A stretch of DNA of 64,000 nucleotides from Sphingopyxis terrae subsp. terrae NBRC 15098 (GCF_001610975.1 NZ_CP013342.1:1240001-1304000); one strand, 5' to 3'; numbered from the stretch's first letter, positions 46,994 through 55,108 are shown. A program made the numbers and translations. The notes: generated by a model from the sequence alone, not told the origin.

Positions 46994-47533
46994 ATGAGCG
47001 GTGCAGTGAGGACTATGGATCGCTATTCCAAGGCCGTTTTCGCAAGTGCAATTTTCGCGGCCGTTATCCTCATTTTCTATTTTTACTTTCGCGGTTCGAC
47101 CGGAGGCGAGGTTGCGGAAACTGCCATCAAAGATAGCGCTCCCACCCAAATGCCCTCCGCACTCCCGCCGCCGATGGCAAAGCCAAAAGCGCGAGAACCC
47201 GACGAACCAGATAAGCAAAAGGTTACCGCGAGCGCGAAGTGGCTCGCAGGCTGGTGGTCTGAAGACGGATTCTGCGAGGGCGATGCTGGCGAAACATTTT
47301 TAGAAAATGGGGATTGGGGACGATGGGGCGTGGACGGGAATTGGAAATTGGATGGCTACGTCTTAACGGTCACCGAGACGACTCTCGTAGCCGACACTGA
47401 ATCGGGCGAACCCGAGCCGATTAATCCACCCGTCGTTTCAAGCGGCACCATATCAAACATCACCGCGAACAGCTTCGATCTTAAGAAAGGCGGTAGCGTC
47501 TTACGAATGGCTCGCTGCCCTGAGGGAGAGTAG
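46994..47533 (+). CDS. Unknown single-pass membrane protein
   Basis: 179 aa with one N-terminal membrane helix (AVFASAIFAAVILIFYFYF), a Pro/Lys-rich linker and a C-terminal beta-rich domain of about 95 residues (WLAGWWSEDGFCEGD ... SGTISNITANSFDL) with two cysteines. Probably anchored with the domain outside the cytoplasm. An ATG at 47015 is an alternative start. The next gene starts 2 bp later. Confidence 0.6.
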   Translation: MSGAVRTMDRYSKAVFASAIFAAVILIFYFYFRGSTGGEVAETAIKDSAPTQMPSALPPPMAKPKAREPDEPDKQKVTASAKWLAGWWSEDGFCEGDAGETFLENGDWGRWGVDGNWKLDGYVLTVTETTLVADTESGEPEPINPPVVSSGTISNITANSFDLKKGGSVLRMARCPEGE

Positions 47534-47535
47534 AC

Positions 47536-48015
47536 GTGCGAACCGCAGGAGCAGTTCTGGTCGCGTTGGCTGCGCTACTGCTAATAATCGCGGTATCCTA
47601 TGAGACGACCGTCACAAGCTTCGATTCTGATTTTTTGCAAAGAGAGACGTATAATCTGGGCAAGCTTCAAACCCAGATAATGTTTTTACATGCAGGACTC
47701 GGCTTTCTTATCACAGGCTGCATTCTGATCGGTTTCGGAGCAGTTGCCGAGCGGATGGACGCACTGAATCTGCCAAGATTTAAACAGGAAATCGACGACT
47801 CGGATCAGATATTCCCCAACGCCGAAGTTATTGAATCCACCCCCATCGCTCCACAAGAAATCGTTTCAGAACCAGAGATCTCTACCGTTGAAGCGCCTGA
47901 TGAAGAGATCACTTCGACGGTAGATCAACGCCGGAAATCACTCGCGGTCGTGGCCATTGCAGCTATATTTGCAATCGTAGCCTTTATCATTTTGAAGAAT
48001 GAAAATCTGATATGA
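47536..48015 (+). CDS. Unknown multi-pass membrane protein
   Basis: 159 aa with three hydrophobic segments: residues about 5-20, 50-68 and 138-154. An acidic loop (EIVSEPEISTVEAPDEEI) lies before the last. GTG start directly after the preceding gene, so the two are probably cotranscribed. No family recognised. Confidence 0.6.
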   Translation: MRTAGAVLVALAALLLIIAVSYETTVTSFDSDFLQRETYNLGKLQTQIMFLHAGLGFLITGCILIGFGAVAERMDALNLPRFKQEIDDSDQIFPNAEVIESTPIAPQEIVSEPEISTVEAPDEEITSTVDQRRKSLAVVAIAAIFAIVAFIILKNENLI

Positions 48016-48088
48016 GGGTGCCGACAAGATGCTGCCACGACAAGCTGTCGAACAAGGGTCGGTAGTGTCCGTTTATCGTCGTTGACGG

Positions 48089-48595
48089 CTAAAATGGGCT
48101 TTGCACGATTTCCACACCACACTTCCGAAGCAAGTCCACCTCTTCAGCGAAGCAAGCATTGGCAGCGAGAGACGCGCCCGACCCTCCTGCCGTCATCCGC
48201 TCGCATGCCGCTTTAATCTGGCCGTAGCTTTGGACCTCGCCCGCCGCTCGCGCAGCTTGGCAATCGGAAGCGCTCGGCATCACCTCAGTTTCGGCTGCGA
48301 CGGTGCTGGCAGGCTCCTCCGCTGAGCGACTGAACGGACCTTTATCGGTCGCGATGTTGCCCCAGATTGCCACAGAAGCAAGAATGGCCGATCCGCCCGC
48401 CAGCGCCAAAGCGTTGTTCCTATGTATCGTCTGCTTGCGTTCGGGATCGCCTGCCTTCTTGAACTCGGTGTAGGCGAAATATGCTCCCACGGCAGCGAGA
48501 GGTAGGCCGATCCAGAGCACGGCTACCCATAGCGCGTAGATGCCTATCGCCAGCAGAATAAACCCGATGCATCCGAGGTTTGAATTGTCCCGCAT
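48089..48595 (-). CDS. Unknown membrane protein divergent from the XRE regulator
   Basis: 168 aa starting at ATG 48595 after GGGGCAGTTAGGA. It has two adjacent membrane helices (IGFILLAIGIYALWVAVL and LPLAAVGAYFAY), a further hydrophobic stretch (ALALAGGSAILASVAIWG) and a C-terminal Cys-containing domain. Longer in-frame reading across the operator was rejected. It lies 18 bp from the palindromic operator. Confidence 0.6.
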   Translation of the reverse strand: MRDNSNLGCIGFILLAIGIYALWVAVLWIGLPLAAVGAYFAYTEFKKAGDPERKQTIHRNNALALAGGSAILASVAIWGNIATDKGPFSRSAEEPASTVAAETEVMPSASDCQAARAAGEVQSYGQIKAACERMTAGGSGASLAANACFAEEVDLLRKCGVEIVQSPF

Positions 48596-48613
48596 TCCTA
48601 ACTGCCCCCTCAA

Positions 48614-48638
48614 TCCATATGCGATTATCGCATATGGA
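48614..48638. promoter_or_regulatory. 25-bp perfect palindrome, probable XRE operator
   Basis: TCCATATGCGAT, one central T, ATCGCATATGGA. It sits between the divergent starts at 48595 (minus) and 48665 (plus), so it can control both. No other match was noticed in the window. Confidence 0.8.
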
Positions 48639-48664
48639 CGTTGCGCATTTACCGCAACCGCGAG

Positions 48665-48919
48665 ATGCGAAAATCCGTCTACAGTGAAGAAGGCAGGCTG
48701 CTCGCGGAGAGCCTGACGGAGGCAAGGAAGCGGGCTGGGATGCATCAGGCTGATGTCGCGGCAAAGATGGGCAGCGACCAAACCGTCATCTCGAACATCG
48801 AACGCGGGCACAGGCGGATCGACGCTATCGAATTCTTCGAATTTGCGAACGCAGTGGATTGCGATCCAGTCGAATTATATCGATCTATCGTCGAGAAGTG
48901 GCGTGGCCTTCCTCGCTAA
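48665..48919 (+). CDS. XRE-family helix-turn-helix regulator
   Basis: 84 aa with a Cro/CI-type HTH: LTEARKRAGMHQADVAAKMGSDQTVISNIERGHRRIDAIEFFEFANAV. Start at ATG 48665; a TTG 24 bp upstream is possible but would put the operator against the start. Probably represses its own and the divergent gene. Confidence 0.88.
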   Translation: MRKSVYSEEGRLLAESLTEARKRAGMHQADVAAKMGSDQTVISNIERGHRRIDAIEFFEFANAVDCDPVELYRSIVEKWRGLPR

Positions 48920-48979
48920 AGGGGCCTGATAACCAGTTCATTTTATTGACGGATTTCTCGTTCGTGATAGCTCCCTTCT

Positions 48980-49483
48980 ATGGGCGCTGAACTCACAAAC
49001 CAAATCAAATCTACGAAAGCTGGGACGAACCTGAAAGTCGAGCAGTTTCAGTCTTGGCTGAGCGGAAACGGCCAGATTTCCGAGCTTCAGCGCTATCAGA
49101 ATATTGGATGGGACGTTGATGCAACAATCTACGAGCATCCGCATGCGCCCCTGTTTTGGCGGTATATAACCGACAACCCGTTCGGTCAGCGCCATCATAT
49201 TGTGACCTTCAGGACTGGTCGCATGGTGAGGGATATATGGCGTGATCTCGCTCGCGCTGGATCGCCGTTGCTCCCGCTGCATTTTCATTCGATCAACTCA
49301 GTGCCTGAAGAGATGTGGCTGAGCTTTCAGATGCATCGGCAGGGCCTGCATCCCTACCCATTCTGGAAGGGGAAAACCTGCCACGAGTTGGGTATCGAAG
49401 TGCTGATCGATGATGCGACGATGGATGTGTGGGCGGGATGCAGCGAGCATTGCATCGACTATTTTCATCCCGACATGCTGTAA
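48980..49483 (+). CDS. HAD-like phosphatase-fold protein
   Basis: 167 aa with the order of HAD motifs: I in GWDVDATIYEHP, II in IVTFRTG, III lysine in WKGKTCHELG, IV in VLIDDAT. These suggest a phosphohydrolase or nucleotidase-type active site. Many bases nearby are A/T. The specific substrate is unknown. Located just before the hairpin-rich noncoding stretch. Confidence 0.65.
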   Translation: MGAELTNQIKSTKAGTNLKVEQFQSWLSGNGQISELQRYQNIGWDVDATIYEHPHAPLFWRYITDNPFGQRHHIVTFRTGRMVRDIWRDLARAGSPLLPLHFHSINSVPEEMWLSFQMHRQGLHPYPFWKGKTCHELGIEVLIDDATMDVWAGCSEHCIDYFHPDML

Positions 49484-50422
49484 GTTGAGTGGCGACGGTC
49501 AGCCGAGCAATCATCCAGTTCACTAATGACTACTGCTCGCGCGTCCCGCGCACGAGACATTTAATAATATAAAGAGATGCCAATGGAGCATATTTCGCTA
49601 TTTAACTTCTCATTTTTATATAAATATTCACAGTATTACAGAGACTAAATACTTTTGAGAAAAATAAATACAGTTTTATATGGAATGCGGAATTGATCCC
49701 ATGATATATAGTAAGACATAATTTGTTCAGGGCTTATCTGCCGATGTGGCCCGCATCAAAACAAGCTGAACGGCTTGCTGCCGCATCAGTGTATTGGGAG
49801 AGCAACCCGTCCGCGCTTATGGCGATGCGGATGCCGGTCAGGAGACCGACTAAAAAGAAGTCATAAAAAAGAGGAGAGCCATGTCTTTAGCTGACAACTC
49901 TCCACTGTATGTGCGTCAAAGGTAACAGGCGGCGTGCATGCAGCGCTTCATTCAATTGATAACCGTTGCGAGCCGAAAGGCTCAGGAGTGCGCACCAATA
50001 CAGGGTCTCGGGCAACCACCTGTTAAGCTATAAAGGCCGTAAGGTGCGAGCCAATCCATCGATACTCACGGAAATGTGAAATCATCACTCCCCCTCCAAG
50101 GTAGCCGCCGATAACCCGCTTGGAATCGTTTGCTTGTTTTTCGTAAACACGCGCCCCCGTGTTGGGGAAGGCTGCCTTGGAGGGGGGATTAGTGTGTCAT
50201 CTCAATCTACGGAAACGTGAACAGAAAGATTTATTAATGGATTTGCCTATCTGAGTTTTCTATTTCTTCGTTGAATGAATCGCTGGATTTCGTGAGTGAA
50301 AACGAACGAATCCAATGCGATTAGGAGGGCTGATTTATCAGCCCGACTCCTGAAGATTAATTGGTGATCAATCCGAAGAGGTAATCACCGAGCTATCACC
50401 ACTCGCGTATCCCGCGAAATCT
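49484..50422. ncRNA. Gene-free 0.94-kb stretch; 49834-50352 is a candidate structured RNA
   Basis: No protein-like frame. 49550-49730 is very A+T-rich and could hold a promoter. From 49834 on there is a run of hairpins: CGGTC/AGGA/GACCG; GGAGAG...CTCTCC (49872-49902); GAGCC/GAAA/GGCTC (49969-49982); CGCACC...GGTGCG (about 49991-50047) enclosing ACAGG...CCTGT; a TCAC...GTGA loop (50066); a long stem CTCCCCCTCCAAGGTAGCC with GGCTGCCTTGGAGGGGGG (about 50087-50187); AGGAGGGCTGA/TTTA/TCAGCC...CTCCT (about 50322-50352). Strand unknown. No reverse transcriptase is near. Confidence 0.4.
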
Positions 50423-50698
50423 TCAATGATCCCATTCCTCATGGCCGAGTGGTTTATGGTTCAACTCGGCTCTAATCACTCGCCAGCGCGGGAGATGCAG
50501 GTCCATCAGTGAAATAAAGCGCTCCCCATGTGAGCGCTCGATAAAATGCGCGATCTCGTGACAAACCAGATAATCGATGCAAGCGGGCGGCTTCTTCGCC
50601 AATTCCAAATTAAGCCAAATGCGGTTCGCCGACGCATTGCATGTGCCCCACTTGGTGCGCATCCGCTTTATGCCTAACTCGGGGATCGAAAGGCCGTA
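50423..50698 (-). pseudogene. C-terminal half of a YgjP-like (DUF45) metallopeptidase, truncated
   Basis: About 90 residues: KRMRTKWGTCNASANRIWLNLEL, then the zinc motif HEIAHFIERSHGERF and PLGHEEWDH, which is the C-terminal half of YgjP/DUF45 proteins, normally about 230 aa. The N-terminal half is replaced by the right inverted-repeat arm at 50699, so the gene is broken. Relatives often neighbour type I restriction systems (family knowledge). Confidence 0.8.
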
Positions 50699-51229
50699 TA
50701 TGCGCGTGTAAGCTCGACAGGACAGTCGCTCGACATCCAGCATGAAGCCCTGACCGATGCAGGGTGCGAGAAGATGTTCGCTGAGAAGGTGTCAGGACGT
50801 TCGACCCACGACCGCGAAGGATTGGCCCGAGCCATCGACTTCGTTCGGGAAGGCGATACCCTTGTCGTGACACGGCTCGACCGTCTGGCACGGAGCGTCG
50901 GCGACCTTCATCGGATTATCGAGAAGCTGACCGAGAAGAAGGTCGCGTTCCGATGCCTGAACCAGAGCGGCGTCGATACCGATAGCTCGACGGGGCGATT
51001 GATGCTCGCGATCCTCGGTGCTGTCGCGGCCTTCGAAAACGACATCCGCCTCGAACGGCAACGCGAAGGCATCGCCAAGGCCAAGGTCGAAGGAAAATAC
51101 AAAGGACGGAAGCCGACTGTCGATGTCACCCGCGTGAAGACGCTTCGAGATGACGGTCTGGGGCCGTCGCAGATCGCGAAGACCATGGGCATAGGTCGGG
51201 CATCCGTCTATCGCGCGCTGGCAGCTTAA
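50699..51229 (+). pseudogene. Serine recombinase, right copy, missing N-terminal start
   Basis: Identical to the left copy from Tyr5 onward, but the first four codons and the promoter are absent. Upstream in frame there is a stop at 50675 with no ATG, GTG or TTG between. The first usable ATG (50774) would give 151 aa lacking the catalytic serine, so it is probably inactive or a DNA-binding fragment. Confidence 0.85.
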
Positions 51230-51240
51230 GGGGAGTTAGA

Positions 51241-51570
51241 ATGGGGGCCTCGTTGAATGCGGGAGATGTGTTCCAGCTATCGGAGTGGCGAAACAGCGTC
51301 GAAGCCCGACGGGCTGTCATCCGTACAATTATCAATCGCGTGATCATTGGTGATGAAAAGCTCGATCCCGTTCTCGCCGAGTTTAAAAGAGCCGTGAGAT
51401 GGTATCGAATGGCAGATCGAGACAAGAACGCTCTTAATGTCATGTTCCATGATATCCGAAGCATTGTGTGGAACTGGCATCTCATCCCTCAGAAGGATCG
51501 TGAAGCCTTCCTTGTGGGGAAGATCGTTCCTTCTACAATGGCGAAGCAGGCACGCGCATTGGCCCCATGA
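51241..51570 (+). CDS. 109-aa protein of the recombinase cassette (right copy)
   Basis: Identical to the left copy at 44888-45217 and still overlapping the zinc-ribbon gene by ATGA. Because the right recombinase has lost its promoter region, expression would depend on readthrough or an internal promoter. Confidence 0.7.
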   Translation: MGASLNAGDVFQLSEWRNSVEARRAVIRTIINRVIIGDEKLDPVLAEFKRAVRWYRMADRDKNALNVMFHDIRSIVWNWHLIPQKDREAFLVGKIVPSTMAKQARALAP

Positions 51571-51764
51571 TCACACGCTTCACCTGCCCCAAGTGCACGC
51601 AGAAGACGGGCGTCCCCATCATATACGGCTTCCCGAGCAAGAGACTGCTCCGAAAGGAAAAGCAGAAAGAGGTCGCGCTCGGCGGCTGCGTCGTGATGGT
51701 CGATGATCCAGATCGAAAATGCCTCGAATGCCGACATCGATGGTCACATCAGCCCGACACATAG
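51567..51764 (+). CDS. Small zinc-ribbon protein (right copy)
   Basis: Identical to 44694-44891: 65 aa, CPKC and CLEC zinc pairs, PIIYGFPSKRLL and GGCVVMVDDPD core. Followed by the same palindromes and hairpin up to 52078. Confidence 0.75.
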   Translation: MITRFTCPKCTQKTGVPIIYGFPSKRLLRKEKQKEVALGGCVVMVDDPDRKCLECRHRWSHQPDT

Positions 51765-52078
51765 CAATATGGCGGCACCCCTACAGGCACCGCCATAAGG
51801 CAAGGGGCGAACACGATGTGCAAGGTGAACCCCCCTCTGGGTCGCACGAATCGTATAGCACAATCGGCAGGCGAAGAAATTAACGACCAAGAGCGTCCGC
51901 CGATCATCGCCCAATCGAACTCGTTGACGCCTCCGCGATCTGTGCGACGATCACGAAATGACCGACCAACACGCTGACCAGATCGATGATGCCGCATCAT
52001 CAACAACCATCGAAATACGCTCGAAACAGGCGTCCGAGGATGGTCAGGATGATCCCCAGATCATCGCAGCCGATGCGG

Positions 52079-52215
52079 TCCCTTCGCCCGCTCCAGAAAT
52101 TCAGAAATCGACGGAAAACTGCGACAGACCGTCCTCGCAACGGTCCCGTGCGAGCGTCCTTCCCACAAAGCTGCTACACAATGATGTCGCGGAACGTCCC
52201 TCAAACCTGCGGAAA
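52079..52215. repeat. 137-bp repeat of the integrase leader, inverted relative to 54913-55049
   Basis: Contains the tRNA-Gly 17-mer (52079-52095), then about 120 bp identical to the sequence between the att site and the frameshifted integrase, in opposite orientation. Position i pairs with 107128 minus i. It includes one copy of the arm-type repeat (read as GCTGCTACACAA). The PIN-like gene begins 8 bp after it. Confidence 0.9.
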
Positions 52216-52222
52216 CACGGAC

Positions 52223-53452
52223 ATGCGAATACCAAAAAACTTCAAATGGGAGCGTGCTCCTTGGTCGCAATGCCCAATGTGCAAGGAGAATACGCTCGGT
52301 TTTTTGAGCGGCGGGGGTCACAGCATCGTCTGGAGATGCTCCACGTGTCGATATGATGAAAAAGAGCCACTTCCGCCGACCGACAAAAAGATTCTCTATC
52401 TCGACCAGTTTGCATTTAGCGAACTTTTCAAGCTGAAGTCAGGATCACGCAGAGAGGATAAGCTAACTGAATTCTGGCAGGAGGTTGACGTCTTAATACA
52501 TCGCGTTGTGCATCTTCAGGCCGCCGTATTCCCCCACTGTAACATTCACCACGGCGAAACTGTCGTTTCGCCGTGGCCGAAAGAACTTCGCGAAGCGTAT
52601 GAGGAAATTGGCGGCGATATGCGCCTTGAAGATACGGGCGAAGTGCAACTTCGAGAGATAACGGAGTTTGCCCAAGCGTTCATTGAAGGCCGCGATCCGA
52701 CAATGAAGTTTGATGTGGATGACATCCTTCGCGGAAACCGCAACGAGTGGCTACCGAACATCCGTGTTGTCGTGAACGTCAACTACGACCAATTTGCTGA
52801 CGGCACGCGAAAGCGTCGTGAAAAGACGGGAAACAGCGTCAATAATTTGATGCAAGCTTGGCGTGAACGTGACCTTGGGTTTGATGAGGTGTTGGAGATT
52901 GAACTGGGTGCATACTCAGACAGTCGGATCGGTGCGCTCAACGATTATCGACAGAAATATTCGCGAGCCGAGGCAGAAGGTGACGTGATGGAGATGTTGA
53001 ATCTCGACATGAGTCCAATATCCCGAGAACTTGCGATGCTCGGCCGCCTGTTCGAGAGGGTAGGCATCCCCGAACCTAATCACGCGGCAGTTAGAGATCA
53101 GTTTTGGCAATGGAACCGAAATCGCGAAATGCCGTTCGGTCGCCTCCTCGCATATATGTTCGCAGCATTGGCTGGTCAGGTAAAAGCTGGCAGGAAAAAG
53201 GGCGTCTCGTCAGGGTTCATGAACGATGTAGAGGCCATCGCAGCCTACGCTCCGTTCGTAGATGCAATGTTCATTGATAAAGAATGCGCGTCGCTTCTGA
53301 CGCAGGGCCGCGCTGGACGAGAATTGACGTATCGATCACGCATTTTCTCACTTTCTAACCGAACTGAATTTTTGGACTACCTACGTGAGCTAAATGCAGA
53401 TGCCACCGAAGAAACAAAACGATACGCTCGAATAATTTACGGCCTTGATTGA
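52223..53452 (+). CDS. Zinc-ribbon plus PIN-like nuclease candidate
   Basis: 409 aa. An N-terminal zinc ribbon (WSQCPMCKENT ... WRCSTCRYDE, about residues 13-45) precedes a large domain beginning KKILYLDQFAFSELFKL and later showing YAPFVDAMFIDKECASLL. The spaced acidic residues in these two motifs resemble PIN-like ribonuclease sites. The assignment is by eye. Low-G+C codon use marks it as acquired. It abuts the 137-bp att-leader repeat and faces the broken integrase. A defence or toxin role is plausible but unproven. Confidence 0.65.
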   Translation: MRIPKNFKWERAPWSQCPMCKENTLGFLSGGGHSIVWRCSTCRYDEKEPLPPTDKKILYLDQFAFSELFKLKSGSRREDKLTEFWQEVDVLIHRVVHLQAAVFPHCNIHHGETVVSPWPKELREAYEEIGGDMRLEDTGEVQLREITEFAQAFIEGRDPTMKFDVDDILRGNRNEWLPNIRVVVNVNYDQFADGTRKRREKTGNSVNNLMQAWRERDLGFDEVLEIELGAYSDSRIGALNDYRQKYSRAEAEGDVMEMLNLDMSPISRELAMLGRLFERVGIPEPNHAAVRDQFWQWNRNREMPFGRLLAYMFAALAGQVKAGRKKGVSSGFMNDVEAIAAYAPFVDAMFIDKECASLLTQGRAGRELTYRSRIFSLSNRTEFLDYLRELNADATEETKRYARIIYGLD

Positions 53453-53461
53453 GAGCGACAC

Positions 53462-54861
53462 TCAGACCGCATATAGATGGGAGAAATCGATGGTGGGGAA
53501 GCGAACGGCGTTCAAGGCTTCGGCCAATGCGGACGCCCGATATCCGTTGCCATAAATGTCAGCTACTACCGATCCACTTCCCTCGGTTGTCCAACCGCCC
53601 AAAATCAGAGCGAGGTCGCGGCCAACCTTCGCATCTCGGAGGCCATCGCGGAAATTGTGGCGAAAGCTGTGGAAGCAGGTGAGTGGGGCGGACGCCTCGG
53701 CTGTAACCAAAAAGCGTGAGAACCAGCGAGAGAAGCTCGTCGAGCGGTAGCCAAGATGCCCCAGCGGAAGCTCGGGAAAGAGGCTAACCTCTCCGTGCAG
53801 CCGTTGGGCCTCGACGAACGCGAGGAAGCCGAACCGTATCAACTCATTGTGAATCGGAACGATCCGTTCGCTCGCAGCGGTCTTCACTCGCTTCTGTTGG
53901 CCAGCGTCGCTCAATCCCGCCATGACCCGAAGGCAATGCACGCCTTCGATGTGCTGGATGTCGGCAACTTCCAGTTGGCAGATTTCATTGAGCCGAAGCC
54001 CGCTGAACAGCGCAATCAACGGCACCCAAAACCGCGCTCGACGAGGACGCTGATCGCCAACAACGGCATAGTGATACTCGTCGTTCCGACAGCCCGTGAA
54101 AATTGGCGCGCTGAAGATCGCCCGCAACTGATCGGTGGAGAACGGGTGCCGCTTGTCGCGCTTTCTCACGGGGTCACGCAGCTTGAGGCCGCGAACAGGA
54201 TTCCGCTCGATGTAACCTTCGTCGAGCGCCCAGTTCATGACGCCGCCAAAGCGGTTCACATACGCGTTGAGATTCGCGGTGTTGATAAGGCGCCTTTCGT
54301 TTTGCTTCTTTGCGGCGGAGACGGCTTCGCGGATCGACATGTTGGGAAAGCGCTTGTCTGCGTGCTGCGGCATAGACCGCAGCAGATCGACGAACTCGCG
54401 GCACCCCTCTCGTGAGATGTCTGTAATCGGCGTATCGCCACCGAAGACCTCTACCACCCACTTGCGGGTCGTCACATGAGCGACCGCCGTTCGCTTCGAC
54501 CAGTTGTGCTTCGGGTCGGCGATGAATTGGTCATATACCTCACTGATCGAGCGCGTGCGGGCAGGCTTCGTTTCGTGGCTCGACACGGAATGATCGACGG
54601 ACGCCAAAACGGTGGGGAGACCGTCAAAGGACGGTGGGGCAGGCGTCACGATAAGCGTAGGATCAATTGATTGACCGAGACTGGACCGCGCTCGCTCGAA
54701 CTCGGCTTCTATGCCACGCCATGGAGACGGCGAGCCGCAAGCTTTCGGCTATCAGTGTCCAGCGAGCGCCAGATTTCACGACAACCGAGCGCCGTCACCA
54801 AATCGGTCGGAACACGCCTTCGATAATATAACCGTCCGTTCCGATCGAACAGGCCAACCAC
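53462..54861 (-). pseudogene. Tyrosine-recombinase integrase with N-terminal DUF6538-like domain, frameshifted
   Basis: The N-terminal part (VVGLFDRNGRLYYRRRVPTDL ...) runs into a TAG near 54711. The remainder resumes in another frame (IEAEFERARSSL, then the rest through 53462). Insertion of one base would join them, so a single-base deletion, or a sequencing error, splits the gene. The catalytic domain shows LFSGLRLNEICQL, HSFRHNFRDGL and a C-terminal GYRAS region where the Tyr is GNGYRA. The start is unclear (GTG 54861 proposed). Confidence 0.8.
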
Positions 54862-54865
54862 TCGT

Positions 54866-54958
54866 TTGTGTAGCAGCTTTGTGTAGCAGCCAGATCGATC
54901 ATTTTCTGAGGATTTCCGCAGGTTTGAGGGACGTTCCGCGACATCATTGTGTAGCAGC
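54866..54958. repeat. Three direct repeats TTGTGTAGCAGC, probable integrase arm-type sites
   Basis: Exact copies at 54866-54877, 54879-54890 and 54947-54958, all in one orientation, between the integrase start and the tRNA-derived core at 55033. This layout is that of the P-arm of a phage-type attachment site. Confidence 0.7.
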
Positions 54959-55049
54959 TTTGTGGGAAGGACGCTCGCACGGGACCGTTGCGAGGACGGT
55001 CTGTCGCAGTTTTCCGTCGATTTCTGAATTTCTGGAGCGGGCGAAGGGA
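54913..55049. repeat. 137-bp att-leader repeat (partner of 52079-52215)
   Basis: Runs from the integrase leader into the tRNA-Gly fragment. Apparently identical to the inverted copy at 52079-52215. The two enclose the PIN-like gene and the integrase. Confidence 0.9.
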
Positions 55050-55077
55050 TTCGAACCCTCGACCCCAACCTTGGCAA
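55033..55077 (-). repeat. att site: 3' half of tRNA-Gly(GCC), 45 nt
   Basis: Minus strand reads the anticodon loop TTGCCAA, then stem, variable loop, T-arm GAGGG/TTCGAAT/CCCTT and acceptor CGCCCGC-TCCA. No 5' half adjoins it, so it is not a gene. Exact direct repeat of 58103-58147. Confidence 0.9.
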
Positions 55078-55108
55078 TATTCATCTCTTTTATAACTACT
55101 GACGTGAT

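Larger units (their letters stand above)
50699..52095. repeat. Right arm of 1,397-bp inverted repeat
   Basis: Mirror of 44363-45759 with the same three genes on the plus strand. The inner edge cuts the metallopeptidase gene. The outer edge ends in the tRNA-Gly 3' 17-mer at 52079-52095. Confidence 0.95.

Noticed and set aside
49969-50190. Group II intron or retron
   Set aside because: GTGCGCACC and GAAA-capped stems are suggestive, but no domain V and no reverse transcriptase gene can be found, so only a generic structured-RNA candidate is kept.
51986-52222. 79-residue N-terminal extension of the PIN-like protein
   Set aside because: It would translate arm sequence and the tRNA-derived 137-bp repeat. 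The ATG at 52223 starts directly before the zinc ribbon.
55033-55077. Functional tRNA-Gly gene
   Set aside because: Only the 3' half from the anticodon loop is present. The D-arm and 5' acceptor strand are missing here and at 58103.
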